64,000 nucleotides of DNA. Source: Flavimaricola marinus. Lineage in GTDB: Bacteria; Pseudomonadota; Alphaproteobacteria; Rhodobacterales; Rhodobacteraceae. The stretch spans positions 1,054,001 through 1,118,000 of the forward strand of contig NZ_FXZK01000001.1 of NCBI RefSeq assembly GCF_900184895.1, read 5' to 3'. A model generated the notes under the pieces. It was not told the DNA's origin. It saw only the letters and a list, made by a program, of their open reading frames with translations, and did no database searches. Below, one piece after another: positions 52,214 through 61,488 of this stretch (positions are counted from its first letter, which is position 1; every line of letters starts with the position of its first letter). Both the position numbers and the translations under genes were made by a program.

Positions 52214-52260
52214 TGGTGAGCCCGTCGGGGTTCGAACCCGAGACCTACTGATTAAAAGTC
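52214..52260 (-). repeat. tRNA-Lys(TTT) 3' half, probable attachment-site (att) copy
   Basis: Read on the minus strand, this 47-base stretch runs from the anticodon stem and TTT anticodon loop (GACTTTTAATCAGTAGGTC) through the T-loop GGTTCGAACCC to the CCA end. Tyr integrases often target exactly this part of a tRNA. The 5' half of the tRNA is absent. Sequence identity to tRNA stops abruptly at the anticodon stem, and a tyrosine integrase gene follows 170 bp away. Confidence 0.8.
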
Positions 52261-52430
52261 TTACGGTCTATTACTCCTCTTGTTTCGATGAGGCTCGTAG
52301 AAACACTGCAAGCCACTACAATATAACAAGATATCCTAGAATTAGTCTTACTTTCTTTATCTTCCCTACTTCCCTTTTCGACGACAAAAGCTTACCAATT
52401 GCTTACCCACTCAAGACACGAAGCATAGTC

Positions 52431-53606
52431 ATGCCAAAGCAGCGTCTATCCAAATCCATCGTCGACCAACTCGAAGCACTCGACACAGAAACAGTCTACT
52501 GGGACGCCGCCCTCCCTGGTTTTGGCGTTCGGATTAAGCCCAGCGGGTCCAAATCCTACGTAGTCCAGTATCGTGTTAGAAGCTCTGGACGCTCGCGCAG
52601 AAAAACAATCGGACAACATGGGCCGCTTATGTCGTTTGCGCAGGCGAGATCAATTGCGACAGGTTTACTTTCAGACGTAGTGCGAGGCGGCGACCCGGTC
52701 GCGGAGGCGAGAGCAATTCGTGTCGCGCCAACGGTGCAAGACCTTTGCAACCAATATCTCGAAGCTCACGCCATACCGAAGAAGCGACCCAAAAGTGTTG
52801 CCAACGATCGTTCGATGATCGACCGCCTCATTCTGCCAGAAATGGCAGCGCATAAGGTTTCAGAAGTCGGCCACAAGGACATTCAGTCTTTCCACAACTC
52901 ACTCAAAGCGACGCCCTACCAAGCCAACCGGGCACTATCCTTGCTTTCAAAGATGTTCGAGCTGGCAATCAAATGGGGAATGCGATCCGACAACCCCGCC
53001 AAGGGCATCGGCAAGTTCCAAGAAGAAAAACGCCACCGTTGGCTGTCGCAAGACGAGTTAAACCGACTGGGACAAGCTCTGGATCGGCATCCAAACCAGA
53101 CAGCGGCGAACGCAATCCGACTACAACTTCTCACAGGTGCCCGCATTGGCGAGGTCCTGACTGCAAAATGGAGTGACTTCGATCTAGATCGCGGCGTCTG
53201 GATCAAGCCATCTCATCATACCAAACAGAAACGTACCGAACATTTGCCGTTGTCGTCGGCAGCAGTGACGCTCCTGAGTGGCGTTATGTCCAATCGTGCA
53301 GGTTCGGATTTCGTTTTCCCGGGCAGGTCTGGCGACAAGCCGATGATCGACCTCAAGAAGTTCTGGAGATCAGTTCTTTCGGTTGCCGAGATAAGCGACT
53401 ACCGGATCCACGACAATCGTCACACCTACGCATCGCAGCTCGTATCGAACGGGGCAAGCTTGGCTATTGTCGGCCGCCTTCTCGGGCACACAAATCCAAT
53501 GACAACCCAAAGGTACGCTCACATTGCGGATGACCCGCTCCGCGCTGCGACCGAGGTCATGGTCGGAAAAATGAAGCTTACGGTGTCAGTTAATAAAGGT
53601 ACGTGA
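52431..53606 (+). CDS. Tyrosine recombinase (phage/island integrase)
   Basis: This 391-aa integrase has an N-terminal DUF4102-type arm-binding region (residues 1-90), a core-binding SAM-like domain and the catalytic domain. The active-site set is complete: R238 in LLTGARIGEV, H327 and R330 in HDNRHTYAS, H353 in LLGHTN and Y362 in TQRYAHI. It reads away from the tRNA-Lys fragment. Codon use and GC look lower than in the flanking genes, consistent with transfer. Confidence 0.93.
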   Translation: MPKQRLSKSIVDQLEALDTETVYWDAALPGFGVRIKPSGSKSYVVQYRVRSSGRSRRKTIGQHGPLMSFAQARSIATGLLSDVVRGGDPVAEARAIRVAPTVQDLCNQYLEAHAIPKKRPKSVANDRSMIDRLILPEMAAHKVSEVGHKDIQSFHNSLKATPYQANRALSLLSKMFELAIKWGMRSDNPAKGIGKFQEEKRHRWLSQDELNRLGQALDRHPNQTAANAIRLQLLTGARIGEVLTAKWSDFDLDRGVWIKPSHHTKQKRTEHLPLSSAAVTLLSGVMSNRAGSDFVFPGRSGDKPMIDLKKFWRSVLSVAEISDYRIHDNRHTYASQLVSNGASLAIVGRLLGHTNPMTTQRYAHIADDPLRAATEVMVGKMKLTVSVNKGT

Positions 53607-53679
53607 TTGTTGTGTAAGGTCAGGATGCATCGATTTCAGTCGCCCTGCGTGTTTCAAGGCTCGAAAAACGTAGCGGTGA

Positions 53680-54170
53680 GATTAGCGACCTTTACTCGCT
53701 GACAGACGAGCAGATGGCCAAGCTTTCCCCGTTCTTCCCGAAGCCGCATGGCAAGCCGCGAGTTGATGTCAAGCGCGTGTCTATTGGGATTATCTTCATC
53801 AATCGCAATGGGTTGCGCTGGAGCGATGCTCCTGCCCCTTACGTCCTGCACAAGATGCTCTACGGCCGGTGGAAATGTCGAAGCGAGAAGGCATTTTCAA
53901 GCGGATAATGGCCTGGTTGACTGCGAAATACGGCCAGCGGAAGACCTTGATGATCGACGCGACGTACCTGAACGCACATCGAACGGCGACCAGCATGGCC
54001 GCCAGGAATGGGGGGTACGGTCGCGTGATCGGTCGCACCAAGGGCGGCATAAACACCTATCTACACGCCGCCTGCGAGAGGTGAGCCATGATGCGCCATT
54101 GGTTCGAGCACATTGGCGAATGACGATCGATCGACCTGTTTGTCACCGCCGGACAAGTGCGATGCTAGTC
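53680..54170 (+). pseudogene. Decayed IS5/IS427-type transposase
   Basis: Pieces of a single transposase appear in shifting frames. SLTDEQMAKLSPFFPKPHGKPR and NRNGLRWSDAP lie in one frame up to a stop at 53908. Then KTLMIDATYLNAHRTA and GRVIGRTKGGINTYLHA lie in another frame from about 53870 to 54084. A short VTAGQV remnant near 54140 is in a third. At least two frameshifts and a missing C-terminal part (no DRGYDADW region) make it non-functional. No intact terminal inverted repeats were found. Confidence 0.82.
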
Positions 54171-54715
54171 CTGATCCGCGATCTCGCCTCCAGAGGGGAT
54201 CTTAAGTCCTCCTCCGTGCTGCAGGTTGTCGGATTGACCCCGGCTGTGGCCCGGCTTGCAGCCACTGTGGGGCCAGGTCATTCAGTCATCAGGCTTTGTA
54301 CCGACAATTTGCGTATCAACGAAGCCACCGCTCGCTCGACGTCAAGGACCGTCTGCAGAAAGGTGGAGATCGGCAAGCAGAGCGAGTCGTCAGGGATCGT
54401 GGTGCTGCCGGGATAAGGGTTGCCGTACAGCAAGGCTCCGGGTTCCAACGACGCTCCTTTGCCTTGGTTGAAGCGCGGGACACTTTCAGCTTTTCGCATC
54501 GGATACCGCGCGATGCATCACCGTCGTAAAAGAGCTCAAAGTTGGTATTCGCCGCAGACCGCTACAAGTGCCGCTATTGCCCGATAAGCCATTTCTGCCG
54601 ATCGTTTCAAGTACGTCCTGAGCCAGATCGGTTCGAGGTCTCTTGCGCAAGTTAAGCAGCTACCACTCCCTTGAGGCGTCAGTCAAGCTCTTCGTGCCGA
54701 ATGGAGGACGCAAAC
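54171..54715. other. Degraded region between the IS remnant and the sorbosone-dehydrogenase-like gene
   Basis: No intact gene is recognised. A 73-codon minus-strand frame at 54278-54499 has a plausible protein-like composition but no motif, and may be a truncated gene. The region looks like insertion-sequence and island debris. Confidence 0.4.
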
Positions 54716-56008
54716 ATGGATTTTATCGCCAAGGCAACCGCATTGGTGGGCGGCACGGTCGCTTATGTGCGACGCAGGGGATCTCCCTCGTTTCAAGCCT
54801 TCGGCCCCGAGCCCGATATTCCCGAGGCCCGCAAACAAGGGATCATGACCTTGAAGATGCCCGTCGCCGAGGGCTGGAAAGATGGTCGCGTGCCCATATG
54901 CGCGCCCGGCCTTGCAGTGAACGCCTTTGCCACGGGCCTAGACCACCCACGCTGGATCGAGGTCCTGCCCAACGGTGACGTCCTGGTGGCTGAATCCAAA
55001 GAGCAGGCTGGTCCGCCAAAGACCCTGATGGATCACGCGGCACAAGCGACGATGCGGCGAGTCAAAGCAATTGGTGAAAGCGCGAACCGGGTTACCCTCT
55101 GGCGGGATGCAGACGGGGACGGCATGGCGGAAATCCGTGAGGTTTTCGTGGAGAATCAGAACCAGCCGTTCGGAATGGCGTTGGTTGGGAACCGTTTCTA
55201 TCTCGGCAATACCGATGGCATCAAGGTGTTCGACTACACACCGGGCGACACCGCGCTGTCGGGCAGCGGTCAGACGCTGGTAGAGTTCAAGCCGCATGGC
55301 CACTGGACGCGGAGCCTCATCGTCTCATCCGACGGCACAAAGATTTATGCTGGTGTGGGATCCCTCTCGAACATCGGTGATCAGGGCCTTGAGGCCGAAG
55401 AGGGCCGTGCAGCGATCTGGGAGTTGGATCTGGCCTCCGGAAAGGCGCGCATTTTTGCTTCGGGCCTGCGCAATGCCGTCGGCATGGCTTGGGAGCCGGT
55501 CACGGGCAAGCTCTGGACCGTCGTCAACGAGCGTGATGGGCTGGGCGACGAAACGCCGCCTGATTATCTCACCTCGGTCGAGGAAGGAGGCTTCTACGGT
55601 TGGCCCTTTTGCTATTGGGGAAAGACATTGGACGATCGCGTCCCGCAAGACCCGGCCATGGTCGCCAAAGCGATCACGCCTGATTTTGCCCTCGGCGGCC
55701 ACACAGCGTCGCTTGGTCTGTGCTGGATGCCGGAAGGTACACTGCCCGGTTTCGGATCCGGTATGGTGATTGGCCAGCATGGATCATGGAATCGCTCAAA
55801 GCTGAGCGGCTACAAGTTGATCTTCGTGCCGTTCGCCAACGGAGCACCGAGCGGCCCGGCGCAGGACATCCTCACAGGGTTTCTGTCCGAGGACGAGAAA
55901 CTGGCCTATGGGCGGCCCGTTGGCGTGACGCTGGGGCCAGATGGAAAATCCCTCCTTATGGCGGATGACGTCGGCGATATAATCTGGCGCGTGTCTGGCG
56001 CGGCTTGA
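54716..56008 (+). CDS. Sorbosone dehydrogenase-like PQQ/beta-propeller protein
   Basis: This 430-aa protein has the L-sorbosone/soluble-glucose dehydrogenase beta-propeller pattern. LPNGDVLVAES near residue 85, GVGSLSNIGDQGLEAEEGRAAIWELD, and WTVVNERDGLGDETPPDYLTSV followed by YGWPFCYWG are typical. QHGSWNRSKLSGYKLIFVPF and a final GVTLGPDGKSLLMADDVGDIIWRV complete the repeats. A GGAGG site precedes ATG 54716. An N-terminal hydrophobic stretch (MDFIAKATALVGGTVAYV) may be an uncleaved anchor. The substrate (a sugar or sugar aldehyde) is unknown. Confidence 0.83.
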   Translation: MDFIAKATALVGGTVAYVRRRGSPSFQAFGPEPDIPEARKQGIMTLKMPVAEGWKDGRVPICAPGLAVNAFATGLDHPRWIEVLPNGDVLVAESKEQAGPPKTLMDHAAQATMRRVKAIGESANRVTLWRDADGDGMAEIREVFVENQNQPFGMALVGNRFYLGNTDGIKVFDYTPGDTALSGSGQTLVEFKPHGHWTRSLIVSSDGTKIYAGVGSLSNIGDQGLEAEEGRAAIWELDLASGKARIFASGLRNAVGMAWEPVTGKLWTVVNERDGLGDETPPDYLTSVEEGGFYGWPFCYWGKTLDDRVPQDPAMVAKAITPDFALGGHTASLGLCWMPEGTLPGFGSGMVIGQHGSWNRSKLSGYKLIFVPFANGAPSGPAQDILTGFLSEDEKLAYGRPVGVTLGPDGKSLLMADDVGDIIWRVSGAA

Positions 56009-56424
56009 GGGCCGCCAGATGCGCGGAATGATGGCGCGAGTGTCGATTTCCGAAGAAGAAGGTCCTCGCGCCAGCGGACTATCTTGCCAAAGCCGGCGCC
56101 GAGTTGAATCCTGATCTCAAGTAGGCCGCCAACGGCCCGTCCTATGGGCTTTGCCGCAGCATTGGATAATTGCCTTGAACGGTCAGATTGGGCAGTGCAC
56201 GACACGTGCCCAATATCGTCGAGCTCTACTCCTACCTGACCGCCGAAAGCCCTGTTCGAGCCCGGCGACGACTCGTTCCGTCTGGCAAGTTCTTCGCCAA
56301 ACAATAGCTACTTGGCTACGCGCTGGTTGGAGAAGGTCGCTCGCCGCGCACCCGGAGCTTCGTTCTTGAACCGGCTCGCACCTTGTTTCGAATCGCCCGC
56401 TGTCTGAAGTGAACCGCGGCAAGA
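56009..56424. other. Non-coding gap between convergent genes
   Basis: About 416 bp with no recognised gene; open frames here have no motifs or ribosome sites. No strong terminator hairpin was seen for either neighbour. Confidence 0.45.
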
Positions 56425-57477
56425 TCAGTTTCGGCTGTCCAGTCCGGTCGTCTGGACGACACCCATCGCTTCCAGCGCGGAATCAGTGAAACTGTAGTCC
56501 ACGATGTCACCGAGTTCGATCGCCGGGACATCGTTGAAATCGGGATTCGTATAGATGAAATCCACCGAGGCCTGCAGGGTATCGGCACGCATACAGCCAT
56601 TGACGCACCAGAGTGTGGCATTGAACTCCGCAGTGCGTTCGATGCTGTCGCGCTCCAGGTCGGGGCGCGCAGCCGCCGCGGCCTCGACCCAGTGCTCAGG
56701 ATTGGCAGCGAAATCGCGTGAGGCATCGATGATCGCATTGGTGAAGCGTTGAAGAGCCTCTTGCTTTTCTTCGATGGTGTCCTCGCGCGCGACCAGGAAT
56801 TTCGGTTGGGCCGGCGCACGCGACGCAAAAACGTCGGCGGGCACCAAGATATGCAGGCCGGGCGTGTCCTCGACCGCAGCAAAAGTTCCGAATGAAACAG
56901 TCGTCGCATCCACCCGGCCGACCGCAAGCGCCTGAACACGGACGGACGGCGGGCCAATGGCGACATAGCTCGGTGCGTTGTCGTCGATGCCGAAGCTGCG
57001 TAACGCTGCCTGTGTCAGCGCATGGTCAAGGCCGCCGATGTCGGAGATCGCGAAGCTACGGCCGGTGAGTTCCTCGAGCGAGGTGATGTCCGATCGCGAT
57101 GCGATCAGGAAGGGAATACCCGATCCAACAGAAAGGAAGCCGCGAACTGGTAGGTCGTTGCCCGCCGTGAGGCGGATTGCAGCATCGATGCTGATATGAG
57201 CAACGTCTACATCACCCGATTGAAGCGCAGCAGCTGCCAAAGGTGAGCCGTCTAGACCCACGAAGGTCACTTTGACCTGGTGCTTGTCGTAGTATCCGAA
57301 GTCCTCGGCCAGCTGAAACACTGAGGACGTAGTCGGATTGAATACGTTGTCGTCCGTGGCAAGTGTCACGATGAGTTCGGGGTATTCCTGCGCCAAGGCA
57401 GCGCCGGTCCCGGTCAATGCGACCAGTGCGGCAGCCGCGAGAGCCGATCTTAGCAATGATGTGGTCGATTCGAACAT
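56425..57477 (-). CDS. NitT/TauT-type ABC transporter binding protein
   Basis: This 350-aa protein has a signal peptide (MFESTTSLLRSALAAAALVA, cleavage near ALA). The body has NMT1/SsuA-like features: DFGYYDKHQVKVTFV, GDVDVAHISIDAAIRL, LTGRSFAISDIGGLDHALTQ, and LAVGRVDATTVSFGT. It is the last gene of a five-gene operon with the ATPase, the permease and two DUF genes, 50 bp after the DUF1501 stop. The ligand (sulfonate, aromatic, pyrimidine or other) cannot be read from sequence. Confidence 0.88.
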   Translation of the reverse strand: MFESTTSLLRSALAAAALVALTGTGAALAQEYPELIVTLATDDNVFNPTTSSVFQLAEDFGYYDKHQVKVTFVGLDGSPLAAAALQSGDVDVAHISIDAAIRLTAGNDLPVRGFLSVGSGIPFLIASRSDITSLEELTGRSFAISDIGGLDHALTQAALRSFGIDDNAPSYVAIGPPSVRVQALAVGRVDATTVSFGTFAAVEDTPGLHILVPADVFASRAPAQPKFLVAREDTIEEKQEALQRFTNAIIDASRDFAANPEHWVEAAAAARPDLERDSIERTAEFNATLWCVNGCMRADTLQASVDFIYTNPDFNDVPAIELGDIVDYSFTDSALEAMGVVQTTGLDSRN

Positions 57478-57527
57478 GACGGTTACCTCTAGTAAGGGCC
57501 CTCTGTCGCTAGGGCGGGAAAGTGGAA

Positions 57528-58769
57528 TCACGCGGACCTTCGGAAGACGGGCAACGGCTCGAAGTCCTTGCTGAGTATCGTCCCGACAGCGTCATGCCCC
57601 ATCCAGCCGCGGATGAGCGTGGCATAGACGCGGCGGAAGTCGGTTGTGTACTTGAGGTTCCCTTCATCGAGGTCGGTCAGACTCGGAACGCCGCCATAGT
57701 GACCGCCGTGTATTGGTTTGCCGATAATGAAAGCGGGGCCTGCTGTACCATGGTCGGTGCCTAGACTGGTATTCTCGGCCACCCTCCGGCCAAACTCGGA
57801 GAACGCCATCAACAACACGTCGTCGCCCCGCCCGAGCCTGTCCATGTCGCGCAGAAAGGCGGCAATGTGATCTGACGTGTATGACCACAGACGCGTATGC
57901 AGGTTGCCCTGATGGACATGGGTATCGAACGCGTTGTTTCGGTAGGGGACGTAGTAGACGTTGGTCGGGAAGTCGGCCGCAATCAGCGCGGCGACCCGTT
58001 CGAGTCCCCAGTTCACCAGACCGTAGTCGACAGGTGTTTCGTAGCTATCCCAAGCCTCGCGGACCAATCGTTCCGAACGGCTGGCGCTGGCCGCGATATC
58101 GAGCAGATAGTCCAGTGGAGGGTTTTGATCCACTCCGCTTTTGGCGTCGCCGGCTGCGATTGCTTTCGCCTCGGCATGGAACATGCGGCGGCTGAATTTC
58201 TCGGGATCGTCGAAGACCAGTGGCACATGGTGCATCGCCTTGACTGCAATCGACTGGTGGTCGTCGATGTTGACGAGAAAGTTCTGCCTGTGCCCTGCGG
58301 GATCGATGGCGTCCGCCATGCGTCCCAGCCACCCATAGACTTCGCCGCTATTCGGCGCGCCGGTCTGCCAATAGGCCATCGACGAAAAATGTGAGAACGA
58401 TGGTTGGTCGTAGCCGACGCCGTGGACGATGGCCATCTGCCCGTCCTTGTAGAGCCGCTCGAAGCCCGTCATCGAGTTTTGGAAGGCAAAGTGGTCGTCG
58501 ATGCGGATGGCCTTGTCTTCGCGGATGCCCAGATTTGGCCGCGACCGGTAGTAGGCGTCATCGGCAAAGGGAATGACGGTGTTCAGCCCATCATTTCCGC
58601 CGGACAATTCGACGATGACCAGGATACGGTCACTAGGGTCCTGCTTGGTCAGTTTCGACCAGACGGGCGAGCTGGCGATGCCTCCGGCACCTTCGAGAAC
58701 GATGCTGTCATAGCCCGACTTGATAAGGGTGTCCCTTTCGTCGGCGGTCAGCTTGGATCGTTTGGCCAT
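57528..58769 (-). CDS. DUF1501 family protein
   Basis: This 413-aa protein has the DUF1501 pattern: ILVIVELSGGNDGLNTVIPFADDAYYRSRP near residue 50, HGVGYDQPSFSHFSSMAYWQTG, VLLMAFSEFGRRVAENTSLGTDHGTAGPAFIIG near residue 310, and YTTDFRRVYATLIRGWMG. The family is related to the alkaline-phosphatase/sulfatase fold. ATG 58769 lies 20 bp after the DUF1800 stop. No Tat or Sec signal is visible, which is unusual because many relatives are exported. Its place in an ABC operon suggests work on the imported ligand, which is inference. Confidence 0.9.
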   Translation of the reverse strand: MAKRSKLTADERDTLIKSGYDSIVLEGAGGIASSPVWSKLTKQDPSDRILVIVELSGGNDGLNTVIPFADDAYYRSRPNLGIREDKAIRIDDHFAFQNSMTGFERLYKDGQMAIVHGVGYDQPSFSHFSSMAYWQTGAPNSGEVYGWLGRMADAIDPAGHRQNFLVNIDDHQSIAVKAMHHVPLVFDDPEKFSRRMFHAEAKAIAAGDAKSGVDQNPPLDYLLDIAASASRSERLVREAWDSYETPVDYGLVNWGLERVAALIAADFPTNVYYVPYRNNAFDTHVHQGNLHTRLWSYTSDHIAAFLRDMDRLGRGDDVLLMAFSEFGRRVAENTSLGTDHGTAGPAFIIGKPIHGGHYGGVPSLTDLDEGNLKYTTDFRRVYATLIRGWMGHDAVGTILSKDFEPLPVFRRSA

Positions 58770-58789
58770 TTCACTGTTCCCTGGACACT

Positions 58790-60511
58790 TCAGGCTAATT
58801 GATACTGTGGCGTGCACATGATCGCGTGGGCCACCAACCGCAGACCGTATTCGGTATAACCCTGGGCCCTCTCCAGTTCGGACGTGCCGAGCTCTTCGGT
58901 CAGCATCTCGATCAGTGCATTGCGCGAAGACGCGGTCAGAGGCACGCACAGAAGACGTCCGCCAAGAAGGTCGACCGCGTCTTCGGTCGTGCGGGCGCCC
59001 TCGGCAGAGAGTGTCTTGGTCAGATCGAACTGGGCTGCTGCTCTTGGGATCGGCTTCAACTTGCGCATGGCCTCCTGCCAGCCCATGAGATTGCCGAACC
59101 GGGTATTGAAGCTCTCCTGTATGCCAGCGGTCGCACTGGGAGCCGCACCCTCTTCGAGCGTTGCGGCTGTGATTTCCATGCCCGCATTTATGTTGTCATT
59201 GGTTCGGCGGACGATGTCGCCCGGTTCGTAATTCGGGTCGACGAACGAGATCATGTCGGGGAACATCACCTCGCGGGCAAAGTTTCCGCGCTCGAACAGA
59301 AGGCCCGGGGTAATCCAGGCTCGGCCTTCACTCCATCCTGCGACGGTCGGCGGATAGAGCAGTATCTGACCCAAAGTCTTGCCGGTCGTAAACGGATCGG
59401 GGATCCCCGGCAGTGCGTCGAGGCCGAGCTTACGATATGTCGATAAAATGAGTTCGGTCGGCGACATGATATGCGTGGCGATGGACGCGTCGCTGTAGAA
59501 GTCCTCCGACAGGAACAGCGTCTTCAGAAACGGAGCCAGCTGGTAGTCGCCGTCGCGCAACAGGCTGCCCAGCTCGATGGCGAAACCCTCGGGAATGTCA
59601 TCGCGCACGAAGAAGCGATAGAGCTTGGTGGCGATATAATTGGCCGTTTGCTCCTGATCGAGGATCATGGCGAGGATATCGTCCCCGTCAAAAGCCCCTC
59701 TCTCGCCGAAGAAGGTCTTATCGCCCGTGTCGTGTTTGGCTTCGTCGAAGCGAAATTCCAGATCGTCGTTGCTCCAGCCGGTGAAGGCGCGGGCGGCTTC
59801 GCGGATGTCATCCTCGGTGTAGTTGCCGACCCCCAAGGTAAAGAGTTCCATGACCTCGCGACCGAAATTCTCGTTTGGGGAGCCTTTCACGTTGTGCGTC
59901 GCATCGAGGAAAACGAGCATCGCCGGGTCTTTGGCGATCGCGGTCAAGAGATCGCGGAAGCTTCCCAGCGCGCCTGCCCGAAGCGTGTCGATCTGGAGCT
60001 TGATCTTGCGGTAATCGCGCACCTTTTCCTCTCCGGTCGCGAAATGGCCATGCCAGAAGAGCGTCATCTTTTCTTCAAGCGGATGGCCACTTCGGAGCAT
60101 CCGCTCAAGCCACCAGAATGCGACGCGCCGGGTCTCGAGCATGCTTGCGCGGCGCCAGTAAAAGAAGCGATTGGTGGCAGGCTGCAACGGGCGCGGCCCG
60201 GTGGGCTTGTTCTTCACACCCATGACCTCGCCAGTTTCGGCGGCCTCGTCGGTTGTGGCCGGGCGCGAAGGGGGGAAATCGGCAAGGTTGGGTTCCCAGA
60301 AGCCGGAGTCTTCAAAATCCAGCAAGGTTGGTCCATCGGCCCGTCCGCTGATGAAAAGATCGACCGCGTCGCTTGGAGACATGGCTGCAAGTTCTGCGAT
60401 CTCGGCTGGTGTCCCTCCGAAACCGGCACGGCTCAGAAGATGTTCGGCTCGTTTGATGTTCCAATGTGACGCGCTGATCGGCGCGAGGCTACCCTCGGCT
60501 AGTGGTGTCAT
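58790..60511 (-). CDS. DUF1800 family protein
   Basis: This 573-aa protein has the DUF1800 architecture: AEHLLSRAGFGGTPAEIAEL at the N-terminus, EEKMTLFWHGHFATG near residue 155, DATHNVKGSPNENFGREVMELFTLGVGNYTEDDI, and a C-terminal QILLYPPTVAGWSEGRAWI. DUF1800 and DUF1501 proteins regularly occur as neighbours. The start at 60511 removes a long motif-free extension. It is 113 bp after the ATPase gene and upstream of DUF1501 in the same operon. No signal peptide is visible. The molecular function is unknown. Confidence 0.9.
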   Translation of the reverse strand: MTPLAEGSLAPISASHWNIKRAEHLLSRAGFGGTPAEIAELAAMSPSDAVDLFISGRADGPTLLDFEDSGFWEPNLADFPPSRPATTDEAAETGEVMGVKNKPTGPRPLQPATNRFFYWRRASMLETRRVAFWWLERMLRSGHPLEEKMTLFWHGHFATGEEKVRDYRKIKLQIDTLRAGALGSFRDLLTAIAKDPAMLVFLDATHNVKGSPNENFGREVMELFTLGVGNYTEDDIREAARAFTGWSNDDLEFRFDEAKHDTGDKTFFGERGAFDGDDILAMILDQEQTANYIATKLYRFFVRDDIPEGFAIELGSLLRDGDYQLAPFLKTLFLSEDFYSDASIATHIMSPTELILSTYRKLGLDALPGIPDPFTTGKTLGQILLYPPTVAGWSEGRAWITPGLLFERGNFAREVMFPDMISFVDPNYEPGDIVRRTNDNINAGMEITAATLEEGAAPSATAGIQESFNTRFGNLMGWQEAMRKLKPIPRAAAQFDLTKTLSAEGARTTEDAVDLLGGRLLCVPLTASSRNALIEMLTEELGTSELERAQGYTEYGLRLVAHAIMCTPQYQLA

Positions 60512-60624
60512 GCCGGCCTCCCTCCAATGCGCCGTGGTCTGCCGCGCGGATCGATATCGGGATGGTAGGCAAGGCGCCGGTTTCGGACAATTCCCCGGCG
60601 ACCTATCAGATCGATAAGCAAATC

Positions 60625-61488
60625 CTATCGGGTCGGATCGTCTGTCGGCGCGGGGCGTCCGAAGGCACCGGCCAGTTCCTCGAGAGCGGTTCCCTCGCGA
60701 CCCATCGCCTGGATTCTGTCCCACAAAGAGCGGCGGAGTTCGGCAAAGACAGGGAGGCCGCGAGGATCCGTCTGAGAACGTGGCCCAGGCAGATCGACCG
60801 GGATGATGGCATCTATGCGGCCCGGTCTCGGGCGCAGAACCACGATCCTCTGGGAAAGGATGATCGCCTCATCGATGTCATGTGTCACGAAGACAACGGC
60901 CATGTGCCGCCGCTCCCAAAGCCGCAACAGTTCGATGCGAAGCGTTTCTCGTGTCATCGCGTCCAGCGCCGCGAAGGGCTCGTCCATCAGGAGCACATCG
61001 GGCTCGACGGCCAGCGCGCGAGCGAGGCCCACGCGCTGCTGCATCCCGCCCGAGAGTTCATGGGGATGGGCGTCGGCGAAATCCCGAAGCCCGACGACAC
61101 CCAGCAAGGCCAGCGCACGGGATCTGCTGTCCAAGCGAGAATGGCCTCGAATACGCAGGACGAATTCGATATTGCTGACCACCGTCCGCCATGGCAGGAG
61201 CCGGGCGGATTGGAAGACGATCGCCATGTTCTGCGTGGGTTCGGGCGGGCGGCCATTGACCAAGACCTCGCCGCCATCGGGCTTGATAAGTCCGTTGATG
61301 AGCCGCAGCAATGTTGTTTTTCCGCAGCCAGACGGGCCGACCACGCTGACGAATTCGCCCGGCCGGACGTCGAAGGACAAGTCGTCCAGCGCGTGAACTC
61401 TGCCGTCCTTGAACGACTTGCTCACGCCTTTCAGCAATATTGGCGGATGCACAACTTCCGCCACCTCAGTCTCCACCGCGCATCTCAA
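60625..61488 (-). CDS. NitT/TauT-type ABC transporter ATPase
   Basis: This 287-aa ATPase has Walker A GPSGCGKTT, the Q-loop VFQSARLLPWRTV, the signature LSGGMQQRVG and Walker B VLLMDEPFAALD, followed by the switch His in VTHDIDEA. It is of the SsuB/TauB class. Its start overlaps the permease gene by 23 bp. Confidence 0.93.
   Translation of the reverse strand: MRCAVETEVAEVVHPPILLKGVSKSFKDGRVHALDDLSFDVRPGEFVSVVGPSGCGKTTLLRLINGLIKPDGGEVLVNGRPPEPTQNMAIVFQSARLLPWRTVVSNIEFVLRIRGHSRLDSRSRALALLGVVGLRDFADAHPHELSGGMQQRVGLARALAVEPDVLLMDEPFAALDAMTRETLRIELLRLWERRHMAVVFVTHDIDEAIILSQRIVVLRPRPGRIDAIIPVDLPGPRSQTDPRGLPVFAELRRSLWDRIQAMGREGTALEELAGAFGRPAPTDDPTR

Noticed and set aside
52214-52260. Functional tRNA-Lys gene
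   Set aside because: Only the 3' half is present; the adjoining sequence cannot form the acceptor and D arms.
54278-54499. 73-codon minus-strand gene in the degraded region
   Set aside because: It has no recognised motif or ribosome site. It may be a gene remnant, but there is not enough support to call it.
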